Source: Cephalothrix spiralis (Eukaryota > Nemertea > Palaeonemertea > Archinemertea > Cephalotrichidae). Taken from it: a DNA stretch of 10,686 nt. Below the pieces are notes generated by a model. It did not search any database. It was not told where the DNA came from and saw only the letters and a list, made by a program, of their open reading frames with translations. Below are positions 6,701 through 10,686 of the stretch, in pieces. The DNA is taken from positions 1-10,686 of the forward strand of contig JAUCNG010396256.1 in the NCBI GenBank assembly GCA_032353305.1, read 5' to 3'. The position numbers and the translations under genes were made by a program. Numbering within the stretch: the stretch's first letter is position 1; each line of letters starts with the position of its first letter.

Positions 6701-9389
6701 GTCGAGCCATTTTGTATAAACGGAATTAATCCCAGTCACGTGACTTCATTCTGACCAATCACAGGCCGAGTTTCAGCAAGATGTAGTATAACCAACAATG
6801 AAAGGTCGTGGTCGTCAATTCGTACCGGCTGTGACGTCATCGCCTTTTTTGGATCTCCTTTTATTTAAGTATTATCGCCACTCACCCTAGAAATTTTTGG
6901 AATACAAGTATAAATGAAAAATAAAAAAGTCAGGGAATCATTCTGTCAATGCAAAATTCATTGGTCAACGGTGATTCTATTAATATTCATGATATTGATC
7001 TGCTTTACGTGATATATATTACAATCGCTCGAAGGTTACCATTGCGTCAGTGGCTTAGCTAGTAAAGGCGATGATTCGGTGTAGATAATTCAAAATCGCA
7101 TGTTCCATTCCAGCAGGATCCTAAAAAATTTTCACCAAAAAATCTTAAGTATTGATTTTAAAATGAAAATTCAAGCTCGTATCGTGCCGCGCCGGAGTGT
7201 AAGTGAATACAATAAGTATTCAGCTAACATAGGCGATCGGAATGAATAGCAGAAAAGTACGGTACATTTCTGCATCGTAATTCATAAGATTGTCTATCTA
7301 ACGGTCATTCTCCTCATTTTTGTTTAGCTACAATATCCAAGTGTACAGATTTAATCGTGATTGGCATTCGGGACAAGATGACTAACGGTGTGTACCAAAA
7401 TTACCAAACTATCGTGAACACATCCTCGTTCCCATGGTATTATATCATATTTCATAATACCCTGGCATAATCGGTAACATTTTTATCACTAGAATTAAAT
7501 CATAGGCTAGGTTCGAACCAACGACACTTAACTAATGCCATGTCCGCGATGTCCGCCAAATCGTTAGGAATTAGCGCCTAAGACTACTCGGCCATCCTGG
7601 CTCAATTGTTTGAAGCTGAGCTATATATAAACATCCGTATACAAATGCCACCCGCGCCTCCCGAGGTAACCTGTTAACCAATCAACAGAAATCTTACTCT
7701 TCCTACTTTTCCTACTTTTGAAAAATTCCTCGTACTTTTCCTACTTTTGAAAGATATTCCTACTTTTTAAAAGTGGTTGAATAAATAACTCAAAGTACCC
7801 TAAAACTGCGTTTCTAACCCATCCATTTAAAAAAATTCCTCGCCTGACTTCGCTCGGCTCGATTATTTGCATAAGAAGCCCCGCAAAAAATAAGTTATAT
7901 TATCGTACCGGTATAAGAATTTATCCCTATATACCTATGTCATTCTCTACTGGCACAGGTGCTACAAATGTTCTCAAAATCCTTATATTAAGATACATTT
8001 CAAAATTTTCCTTGTCTCGCTAACGCTCGGCTCGATTTCATAATAAATAGTTTTATCAAGGAGGCGCGTACAAAAAAGCTCGCTATCTCTTTAAGTACAC
8101 CGGCGGCTCGCAGCGCCGCCTCGTTATAAAAACGATCGGCGGAACCTCGCACGTAGGATTTTCGAACTTTCCAATATGGTTTTGATAGGCATAAAACAGC
8201 TTGGCTTCACGGGCCCCTAGACCCCACGCCGTTATAATACTGGCGCTCGCTCTGGCCTCCGGCGTCAGAAACCTGACATTCCTACTTTTTCCTTCAAATC
8301 CTCATACTTTTTGACCAAGGGCCGGTACGATCTCTGAATTAAGTGCAGCATACGATTTTTGAGACCGCACCTGCTTGTCATAAAGATAACACTTTGGATT
8401 ATGTCAGGGTATCAGTCGAGCAGTATGAAACTATGCAAGACCGACACCCTGACAAGTGAGGATGTCGTGTACACAAAATCATACATTTCATAACATCTGC
8501 ATATATCTGTGCTCATCTGTGATCCTTGTGCAAGATTTGACATCAAGCTGCGGTTTGGTAAAGTCGTAGTTTTATTGCATCTAGTTTTGATCATATATTT
8601 TATTTTATTTTTTTAAGTTCGAGAGATGAAAAAACAAAAGAAAGAGGAAAGAAATCGACTGAGGCGGTTAAAGCTTTCTGAGACACGAGATCGGAAGCGG
8701 TTAGAAAGGCAGCGAATCTTTGAACAGCATCAAGCGCTACCTGAAGTGTCTCCTATCCTTGAACATCCTATTTCTCCGACTACACCAGTGACTCATATCT
8801 TCACAGCCGCTGCCAAGAAGCGTACAAACAGTACTGGTAGAATAGAAAAAAGAAAGGTAATTTTTCATTACAGTCCTATTAAAATTCTGCATCGAACTAC
8901 ATATCCGAGACCAACAATGTTCCGCCATTGTGTTTGTCGGTTGCCTGACAGAACACAAAAAATATGGCTACTGAAAGGATTATTTTGTAATGGTGATCAA
9001 AAGACTATCGCGGCAATACGTTAGATTTTACGCAGTCAACGGAGAACAATATACGTATTGTTCATTATACATGTACTTATAAATGGCCTATTGATCCATA
9101 TTTGTCTATCGGAAGCGGTTGCTCGAAAACGATGATCGAATTAATTCCGATATTTCAGATTTTTCGAATGATAATAATTTTATCGGAATTAAATGTTCTA
9201 TAATTTATCGGAAACGGATATCTGATTTTCTTACGCTCAAAGCCCTCGCCTATTTCCCCCTCCAATTGTGTATACGTGTATTACGTGACTTATTTTATTT
9301 TTTCTAGCGCACTGGCTCCGAGGGTGCTCCGAGACCTAAGAAATTGAAGGTGTTTTTACCAGAAGCAGCGGCGGGAGCGCCCCCATTAG
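561..9389 (+). CDS. PHF20: PHF20/MBD-R2-like double-Tudor chromatin reader, internal part (spliced gene)
   Basis: Join of 561-708, 1762-1846, 2487-2578, 3581-3800, 5302-5643, 6164-6337, 8618-8856 and 9308-9389. All junctions are GT-AG, and the phases (2 in; 0, 1, 0, 1, 1, 1, 0; 1 out) give one uninterrupted frame of about 461 residues, counted from a split Trp completed at 561. Order: Tudor 1 (residues 1-40), short Lys-rich linker, Tudor 2 (51-109), a basic stretch (110-182), a Pro/Lys then acidic stretch (184-296), a linker (298-354), and a strongly basic, probably helical segment with NLS-like clusters (356-461). Family knowledge: PHF20, PHF20L1 and Drosophila MBD-R2 read methylated lysines and belong to the nuclear NSL complex with the KAT8/MOF acetyltransferase. 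The 5' end, any THAP or MBD-like domain, and the C2H2/PHD fingers are not in the window. Family assignment is by motif recall, not a search; which vertebrate paralogue is closest cannot be told. Confidence 0.8.
709..1761. other. Intron 1, 1053 nt, containing a MITE
   Basis: Bounded by exons 1 and 2. It holds a perfect 8-bp hairpin at 890-914 (TTCACGAC and GTCGTGAA, 9-nt loop). A loose direct repeat of GTCGTGAAAGCCATTTT follows at about 907 and 949. The inverted-repeat element is at 1116-1323. The rest, especially 1420-1760, is AT-rich and I see nothing else in it. Confidence 0.6.
1116..1323. mobile_element. 208-bp MITE with ~42-bp terminal inverted repeats, TTA target duplication (PIF/Harbinger-like)
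   Basis: Both ends start CGCTTCCCGTCAAATGTATG reading inwards. The first 23 bp (1116-1138 and 1301-1323) are identical, and imperfect pairing continues through AGCTGTTT (to about 1157 and from 1282). The element is flanked by TTA on both sides (1113-1115 and 1324-1326). Outside that, GTGG and CCAC leave a palindromic empty site GTGGTTACCAC. A 3-bp TWA duplication at a palindromic target is typical of PIF/Harbinger elements. The 125-bp AT-rich interior codes for nothing, so it must have moved with a transposase supplied elsewhere. Family assignment rests only on the target-site pattern. Confidence 0.75.
1762..1846 (+). CDS. PHF20: Exon 2 in window: second Tudor domain, N-terminal half
   Basis: Acceptor TTTTATTCAG before 1762; donor AAAG|GTATGT at 1847. 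The exon is 85 nt, entering in phase 0 and leaving in phase 1. It encodes a segment with the core KPNDIVHARWSDGRMYPAKV, which matches the start of the second Tudor of PHF20-like proteins (V-x-A-x-W-[ST]-D-x-R-[FMY]-Y-P-A-K). The Trp of ARW and the Tyr of MYP occupy positions that contribute to the methyl-lysine aromatic cage in this family; the cage role here is inferred from the family. The following intron is almost filled by a transposon that starts 18 nt after this exon. Confidence 0.87.
1865..1871. repeat. Left target-site duplication of the hAT-like element
   Basis: AAGAAAG, repeated directly at 2432-2438 on the other side of the element. Confidence 0.65.
1872..2431. mobile_element. 560-bp non-autonomous hAT-like element filling intron 2
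   Basis: The right end read inwards starts CAGGG, and the left end CTGAG, like hAT termini. A 7-bp direct repeat AAGAAAG flanks it (1865-1871 and 2432-2438; the eighth base differs). Just inside, TTGGCATACACGTATGCTG (1890-1908) pairs in inverted orientation with 2389-2407 at 17 of 19 positions. ACCCACCC occurs three times inside (1921, 2193, 2381), as subterminal binding motifs often do. No transposase is encoded; open frames on both strands here are shadows. Removing the element plus one duplication leaves a 73-nt intron, a plausible minimal intron, which supports these boundaries. Confidence 0.75.
2432..2438. repeat. Right target-site duplication of the hAT-like element
   Basis: AAGAAAG, identical to 1865-1871; it lies 48 nt before exon 3. 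Confidence 0.65.
2487..2578 (+). CDS. PHF20: Exon 3 in window: second Tudor domain, C-terminal half
   Basis: Acceptor TTTCTTTTGCAG before 2487; donor AGT|GTAAGT at 2579, a near-consensus site. The 92-nt exon completes a Glu codon and then reads MLYHVLYIDGFSKYVAAT and ...KTLPEDIKKS. The pattern V-x-[FY]-x-D-G-x-x-K followed by a hydrophobic strand and [ALM]-PED is how the second Tudor of PHF20-type proteins ends. The intron splits the domain at the turn between the YPAKV strand and the VLYIDG strand. The reading frame stays open well past the donor, so the exon end rests on the splice consensus and the phase match with exon 4. Confidence 0.85.
2652..2785 (+). repeat. Diverged repeat, copy 1
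   Basis: It shares an ordered series of blocks with 3296-3400: TTCAATTTG, then TATCGATA, GAACAGAGC (2707-2715 against 3329-3337), an Asn-like GATGCCACC/GACGACACC block, AAATG, and a final GATTT. Copy 1 also has a perfect 13-bp tandem (CAGTTTATCGATA at 2673-2685 and 2686-2698). The pair flanks a minus-strand SINE. Element type unknown. Confidence 0.5.
2861..3195 (-). mobile_element. tRNA-derived SINE, minus strand
   Basis: On the minus strand the head (about 3195 down to 3114) has a good box A (TTAGCTCAGTAGGTAGAGC) with a 4-bp D stem GCTC/GAGC and a box B-like GTTCGATCC. The acceptor and T stems do not pair, so it is not a working tRNA. The 3' part contains TAAGGGTAAAT, GTGTCTATT and CATCTGACGCCCT (2875-2887 on +), followed by an A-rich tail (2861-2867). 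The same ordered 3' blocks occur in the + strand SINE at 9597-9895, so the two share a tail. No clear target duplication is seen. Confidence 0.7.
3296..3400 (+). repeat. Diverged repeat, copy 2
   Basis: Counterpart of 2652-2785 in the same orientation, with clearly eroded identity. It contains AAATGACGTCACGAC, a motif with a CRE core that also occurs near 4131 and 6831, so it may come from a repeat family rather than being regulatory. Confidence 0.5.
3581..3800 (+). CDS. PHF20: Exon 4 in window: basic linker, two possible 5' splice sites
   Basis: Acceptor TTTTGTCTTGCAG before 3581, phase 0 in. The 73 codons have no recognisable fold. They start KLKFSRTPLLLPAKVDP, carry basic clusters GRGKRVRREK and GERHRRRSRK, and are otherwise polar and charged, as expected for the disordered nuclear linker after the Tudor pair. 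The distal donor is GGAAAG|GTATGT at 3801. A second good donor, AAGATG|GTGAGC at 3756, gives the same phase and would remove exactly 15 codons including the second Arg-rich cluster. Either end is compatible with exon 5; which is used cannot be decided here. Confidence 0.8.
3801..4195. other. Intron 4, first part, with a 30-nt hairpin
   Basis: No exon is seen. At 4133-4162, TGACGTCATATAA and TTATATTACGTCA form 13-bp arms with one mismatch around a GGCA loop; GCATTATAT is repeated nearby at 4106 and 4148. This may be a small palindromic element or a MITE remnant. The rest is unremarkable. Confidence 0.45.
4193..4285 (+). mobile_element. SINE body fragment (copy A)
   Basis: It lacks a tRNA head. 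It carries GGGCAAGTTCT (4217-4227) and GTGGCTCGGTCA (4249-4260), spaced as in the SINE at 9597-9895 (9681-9691 and 9713-9724), with GGAAGTGGG after that. Same orientation as the host gene. Confidence 0.6.
4306..4485 (+). mobile_element. tRNA-derived SINE, 3'-truncated (copy B)
   Basis: The head includes GGTATAAAGATTAGGACGCC in box A position and a good box B, GGTTTGAGTCC (4361-4371). Downstream come GCAAGTTGCC and GGTTAAATACGTGAAGTGG (4439-4457), the latter matching 9725-9743 at 18 of 19 positions. The stretch after that (GGGGGGTTCCCTCCCTTCG) parallels the CTCCCTTCGGGG of the copy at 9597. The distal tail with CATCTGACGCCCT is missing. Confidence 0.7.
4486..4740. other. Intron 4, middle part
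   Basis: AT-rich sequence to about 4620, then unique-looking sequence up to the inverted-repeat element. I see no exon, RNA gene or clear repeat in it. Confidence 0.4.
4789..4836 (+). repeat. 51-bp unit, copy 1 (inside the 518-bp element)
   Basis: CCGGGCACGGTT...GAAAATAATGATTCCAGGTCCGG...; the same order of blocks (GGGCACGG, AAAATAATG, GGTCCGG) recurs at 5139 and 5191. This copy stands about 350 bp from the other two. Confidence 0.65.
5139..5241 (+). repeat. 51-bp unit, copies 2 and 3 in tandem
   Basis: Copy 2 starts TTCCGGGCACCGTTTTTTC (5139); copy 3 starts TTTGGGCACGGTTGTTCCG (5191). Both end GGGTCCGGGTTTYAGACC. The offset is about 51 bp. Direct tandem arrays inside short TIR elements are common and may bind the transposase. 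Confidence 0.7.
5302..5643 (+). CDS. PHF20: Exon 5 in window: Pro/Lys-rich duplicated segment and acidic tail
   Basis: Acceptor GAATTTCCAG before 5302; donor GCAG|GTTAGT at 5644. The exon is 342 nt, phase 1 to phase 1. The first two-thirds are Lys/Pro/Glu-rich with an internal duplication: KKIVIMPKI and KKIVIKPKI lie 34 codons apart, each followed by Pro/Glu-rich sequence. The last third is acidic (SDDHTE, SDEDDNDDKSEND), typical of casein-kinase-2-like phosphorylation sites in nuclear proteins. It looks intrinsically disordered and I recognise no domain. The upstream polypyrimidine tract is poor, and a transposon end lies 37 nt before the exon. The exon is more GC-rich than its flanks. Confidence 0.8.
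5644..6163. other. Intron 5, 520 nt, with a small MITE candidate
   Basis: Bounded by exons 5 and 6. The sequence before 5910 is unremarkable apart from CGCTTCGGGTTTCAATGCTCG (5870-5890, low complexity). The second half is largely the candidate element at 5916-6107. Confidence 0.5.
5916..6107. mobile_element. 192-bp TA-flanked MITE candidate (Tc1/mariner-like)
   Basis: The left end reads CAGAACCAAAGTTAGAG, and the right end read inwards CAGAACTAAACTTTAC. Both are bordered by TA (5914-5915, 6108-6109) within a longer perfect match GTACAGAAC. Weak inverted similarity continues to ATGGC near both ends. No coding capacity. The short repeats make this tentative. Confidence 0.42.
6164..6337 (+). 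CDS. PHF20: Exon 6 in window: linker segment
   Basis: Acceptor TTTTCTCGTTTAG before 6164; donor CAAG|GTAGGC at 6338. At 174 nt, phase 1 to phase 1, it is a symmetric exon of 58 codons. It reads LIPGEMLDSSVKDIKVIEKP, then a Lys/Glu stretch (EQKVKIKAEVV) and SDSQPIIITKKQ. No domain is recognised; the alternating Lys and hydrophobic residues (VKIKAEV, PIIIT) resemble the KKIVI-type stretches of exon 5, so it may be an eroded further copy of that repeat. The open frame continues 87 nt past the donor to a stop, so a retained-intron end at 6424-6426 is formally possible. The exon reading is preferred because the phase matches exon 7. Confidence 0.75.
6735..6868 (+). promoter_or_regulatory. Promoter-like motif cluster in intron 6 (E-box, CCAAT, CRE, TATA-like)
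   Basis: Within 135 bp lie a perfect palindromic E-box GTCACGTGAC (6735-6744), a CCAAT box (6755-6759), a full CRE TGACGTCA (6832-6839) and an AT-rich TTTATTTAAG (about 6860-6869). The order would suit an internal promoter or enhancer on the + strand upstream of exon 7. TGACGTC also occurs in repeats elsewhere in the window, so the CRE at least could be repeat-derived. Function is inference. Confidence 0.3.
7432..7465. repeat. Imperfect hairpin
   Basis: GGTATTAT (7436-7443) and ATAATACC (7454-7461) pair perfectly around a 10-nt loop. CCA/TGG extends the stem beyond one mismatch. Function unknown. Confidence 0.5.
7505..7606 (-). mobile_element. tRNA-Leu-like pseudogene or SINE head, minus strand
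   Basis: On the minus strand, CCAGGATGGCCGAGTAGTCT followed by TAGGCGC closely matches the start of eukaryotic tRNA-Leu genes, and GGTTCGAACC (about 7510-7519) is a good box B. The middle is too long and its anticodon stem is irregular, and the acceptor ends do not pair, so it is not a working tRNA. Most likely a tRNA-Leu-derived retroelement remnant. Confidence 0.55.
7694..8320. repeat. Compound low-complexity repeat: CTACTTTT units and TCGCT-hairpin units
   Basis: CCTACTTTT-like units occur at 7702, 7711, 7731, 7741, 7759 and again at 8281 and 8304. Between them, two units with CGCTCGGCTCGATT (7851 and 8024) each follow an AAAATTCCT/AAAATTTTCCT lead-in; a relative lies at 283-310. A perfect hairpin GGCGGC/GCCGCC with a 7-nt loop sits at 8102-8120. 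This looks like one or more degenerate dispersed repeats, with no coding capacity. Confidence 0.5.
8321..8617. other. Intron 6, end, with a possible SINE scrap
   Basis: GTGATCCTTGTGCAAG (8519-8534) resembles GTGATCCTTGGGCAAG of the SINE fragment at 4208-4223. Otherwise nothing is seen before the T-rich acceptor of exon 7. Confidence 0.4.
8618..8856 (+). CDS. PHF20: Exon 7 in window: basic helical segment with NLS-like clusters
   Basis: Acceptor TTTATTTTTTTAAG before 8618; donor AAAG|GTAATT at 8857. The 239-nt exon enters in phase 1 and leaves in phase 0. It starts with about 40 residues dominated by Lys, Arg and Glu (KKQKKEERNRLRRLKLSE, RDRKRLERQRIFEQHQ), which should form a long charged helix or single coiled coil. 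A Pro/Ser/Thr-rich stretch (SPILEHPISPTTPVT) and another basic cluster (AAAKKRT) follow, ending ...GRIEKRK. These features suit nuclear import and nucleic-acid contact, which is inference. The frame stays open past the donor into the intron, but that extension (HYSPIKILHRTTYPR) lacks the charge bias of the exon, which supports the splice call. Confidence 0.78.
8857..9307. other. Intron 7, 451 nt, no gene
   Basis: It contains a hairpin at 9044-9063 (GAACAATA and TATTGTTC around TACG). TATCGGAARCGG occurs at 9108 and 9208, with TTCCGATA in inverted orientation between, suggesting a decayed repeat. No target duplication is identified. Confidence 0.45.
9308..9389 (+). CDS. PHF20: Exon 8 in window: short basic/Ala-Pro segment
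   Basis: Acceptor TTTATTTTTTCTAG before 9308; donor TTAG|GTATGT at 9390. The 82-nt exon is phase 0 in and 1 out, and encodes RTGSEGAPRPKKLKVFLPEA followed by an Ala/Gly/Pro run. Joined to exon 7, it makes KRKRTGSEG...RPKKLKV, which resembles a bipartite nuclear localisation signal. It is the last exon I can identify; the 1.3 kb after it holds repeats and a tRNA gene only, so the gene continues beyond the window. It is short and low in information, and rests mainly on its good splice sites and matching phases. Confidence 0.68.
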
Positions 9390-9596
9390 GTATGTTCTTT
9401 TTGTGCGACGATTTTCAGTTGTACTGTTCAATGCGTCTCCCGGCTATTAATTTGGTTGTCACATGATGAAATCGACAGTTCTGTAGATTTAAATTGTTTA
9501 ACGATCTTTACTCGATCGATTGCAAGCTCTGTTTTGGGTAAATCGAATCCAAATCTCCTGGCCGCCATTGGAATTTATTTATTGATATCTTGTGTG

Positions 9597-9895
9597 CGCC
9601 TCGGTGGCAAAGTGGTAGAACGTCGGTCTTTGAATTCGGAGGTCCCGGGATCGACACTACTTTCTATCGGGAGGAACCTCGGGCAAGTTCTTTAGCGTAC
9701 ACTGCCTCCTGGGTGGCTCGGTCAGGTTAAATACGTGGAGTGGGACGCTGTCTCTCCCTTCGGGGTAAACCCCACTGCTATTCGGTATATAGAAAATAGA
9801 TTAGAATGCGGGATCTAGGTCTGCCTAAGGGTTAATGCTCATAAAGTGTATGTGTCTATTTGAGCCAGACATCTGACGCCCTCACAATAAGAATA
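9597..9895 (+). mobile_element. tRNA-derived SINE, near full length (copy C)
   Basis: The head has box A TGGCAAAGTGGTAGAAC (from about 9605) and a weak box B near 9645 (CCCGGGATCGACAC). The body contains GGGCAAGTTCT, GTGGCTCGGTCA, GGTTAAATACGTGGAGTGG (9725-9743) and CTCCCTTCGGGG. The tail contains TAAGGGTTAATGCTC, GTGTCTATT (9852-9860) and CATCTGACGCCCT (9870-9882), ending in an AATAAG-type tail. About 300 bp in all. It links copies A and B (shared body) with the minus-strand SINE at 2861-3195 (shared tail). Confidence 0.75.
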
Positions 9896-10136
9896 AGTAT
9901 ATCGCATAAGGTAGCTTCCTTGGCTAAGTATGATTTCTTTGTAAGTCACAAACCGTGTGTTGCTTACTGAATGCTGCTAGGATGGAGATTCTAAAAATAC
10001 CAGTGAAATAGAGTTATCGATAACGATAACGTAACAGGCGTCATTCTTTTTAAAATTTTGATATCTCGGGTCACATATAATCTTAGTCCCATAGTTTATA
10101 TATGTCAATTCATATTTCTTACATTTAACAATTTAC
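9896..10136. other. Intron after exon 8, between SINE and tRNA
   Basis: Contains a palindrome GTTATCGATAAC (10013-10024). No exon is seen. Confidence 0.4.
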
Positions 10137-10140
10137 AAAA
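10137..10140 (-). terminator. RNA polymerase III terminator of tRNA-His
   Basis: On the minus strand a TTTT run begins five bases after the discriminator base. A T4 run at this distance is the usual pol III stop signal. Confidence 0.75.
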
Positions 10141-10145
10141 CTTTC

Positions 10146-10217
10146 TGTCGAGACCAGGATTCGAACCTGGGTTACGGCGGCCACAACGCCGGGTCCTAAC
10201 CACTAGACGATCTCGAC
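10146..10217 (-). tRNA. tRNA-His (anticodon GTG)
   Basis: The minus strand folds into a full cloverleaf. A perfect 7-bp acceptor stem (GTCGAGA with TCTCGAC) ends in discriminator A at 10146. The D-arm stem is GTC/GAC with loop TAGTGGTTAG. The anticodon stem CGGCG/CGCCG encloses loop TTGTGGC, with GTG at 10182-10184. The T stem CCAGG/CCTGG encloses TTCGAAT. The loops match eukaryotic tRNA-His; no intron and no encoded CCA are present, as expected. Box A and box B (GGTTCGAATCC, 10157-10167) are intact, and a TTTT pol III terminator follows at 10137-10140. It lies antisense inside the intron after exon 8. No compensating decay is visible, so it is probably functional. Confidence 0.93.
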
Positions 10218-10686
10218 TCTTGTTACCTGCCTTTGTTGACCACAATTTGAACCGATAATTGTTTTTTCAAGCTTGAAAAGTGACAGGTGTACCAGGGTGG
10301 ACATTCCATGAATTAGATCTTATGTAATTAAATACATAATGTATGAAAATTTGTACATTTTCTATGTTTCAAAACCCGTATTGGCGGTTTTTGGAACAGA
10401 CTGCCCCTCCAGAGAAAATTTGGGTTTTAGTGAAAACTACGTACAATTACTTTTAAAACAGACAATTAGAAATAAGACAAATTTTTGGTCTAAATATACG
10501 ACACCGACAAAGAATTTAGTTACTAGTCTACAAATGATACAAATGGAACTGTTAATATAACTTTCAGTTTGTTTATTATTTAGAATACAATACATGCAGG
10601 CACAAGTAGGCCTATAATATTCAAATTCAGAGCTATAGCTGGTGTATTTAGAACTTGGAGTATCACATTTAAATTTAAAAAAGTGA
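10218..10686. other. Intron after exon 8, end of window, no feature seen
   Basis: AT-rich sequence. A 73-codon open frame at 10339-10560 has no family resemblance, no charge bias like the host gene and no matching splice sites. I find no exon or RNA gene. Confidence 0.4.

Larger units (their letters stand above)
6338..7500. other. Intron 6, first half, no gene
   Basis: Bounded upstream by exon 6. It contains a promoter-like motif cluster (6735-6868), a degenerate tRNA-like stretch near 7048-7120 and a hairpin at 7432-7465. Reading-frame continuity does not call for any exon here. Confidence 0.5.

Noticed and set aside
7048-7120. tRNA-like stretch on the + strand (GTGGCTTAGCTAGTAAAGG with TGTTCCATTCC)
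   Set aside because: Box B is poor and no stems can be drawn; possibly another worn SINE head, too weak to list.
8737-8958. 73-codon open frame on the minus strand
   Set aside because: Antisense shadow of exon 7 and the start of intron 7; no family resemblance.
8626-9024. Exon 7 frame read through to 9024 as one intronless gene
   Set aside because: The sequence after 8856 loses the Lys/Arg/Glu bias, a good GTAATT donor sits at the change, and a phase-matched exon follows at 9308.
9456-9695. 79-codon open frame on the + strand
   Set aside because: Runs into the tRNA-derived SINE head; the apparent VERRSLNSEVPG peptide is SINE sequence.
10339-10560. 73-codon open frame on the + strand as a further exon
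   Set aside because: No C2H2 or PHD cysteine pattern, no compatible acceptor and donor, and composition unlike the host protein.
1-10686. CRISPR array, bacterial operon or defence system
   Set aside because: No regularly spaced repeats, no ribosome-binding-site/ORF clusters; spliced exons, SINEs and a pol III tRNA show a eukaryotic nuclear genome.

Overview
This is a eukaryotic, intron-rich genomic window, most likely from an invertebrate animal. The exons are short, the splice sites are canonical GT-AG, and the introns are AT-rich and full of short non-autonomous transposons and tRNA-derived SINEs. The repeat style would suit a marine invertebrate such as a mollusc, but nothing in the sequence fixes the phylum.

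The only protein-coding gene I can support lies on the + strand and runs through both window edges. Eight internal exons (561-708, 1762-1846, 2487-2578, 3581-3800, 5302-5643, 6164-6337, 8618-8856, 9308-9389) join with compatible phases into one open frame of about 461 residues. Exon 1 encodes most of one Tudor domain. Exons 2 and 3 encode a second Tudor domain split by an intron. The pair resembles PHF20/PHF20L1 of vertebrates and MBD-R2 of flies, which are methyl-lysine reader subunits of the NSL (KAT8/MOF) histone acetyltransferase complex. Exons 4-8 encode a low-complexity basic and acidic linker with nuclear-localisation-like clusters. The start of the gene and any C-terminal zinc finger or PHD finger lie outside the window.

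The introns hold most of the novelty. Intron 1 (709-1761) carries a 208-bp inverted-repeat MITE with a TTA target duplication. Intron 2 (1847-2486) is almost entirely a 560-bp hAT-like element; without it the intron would be only 73 nt. Intron 3 (2579-3580) holds a minus-strand SINE between two diverged copies of a ~100-bp repeat. Intron 4 (3801-5301) holds two SINE pieces and a 518-bp terminal-inverted-repeat element that ends 37 nt before exon 5. Intron 5 (5644-6163) holds a small TA-flanked MITE candidate. Intron 6 (6338-8617) holds a promoter-like motif cluster, a degenerate tRNA-Leu-like sequence and a compound low-complexity repeat. The intron after exon 8 (9390 to the end) holds a nearly complete SINE and an intact, antisense tRNA-His(GTG) gene transcribed independently by RNA polymerase III.

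I see no new multi-gene system. The best leads are an in-frame alternative 5' splice site in exon 4, the element-filled intron 2, and SINE copies that share a 3' tail but carry different tRNA-like heads.
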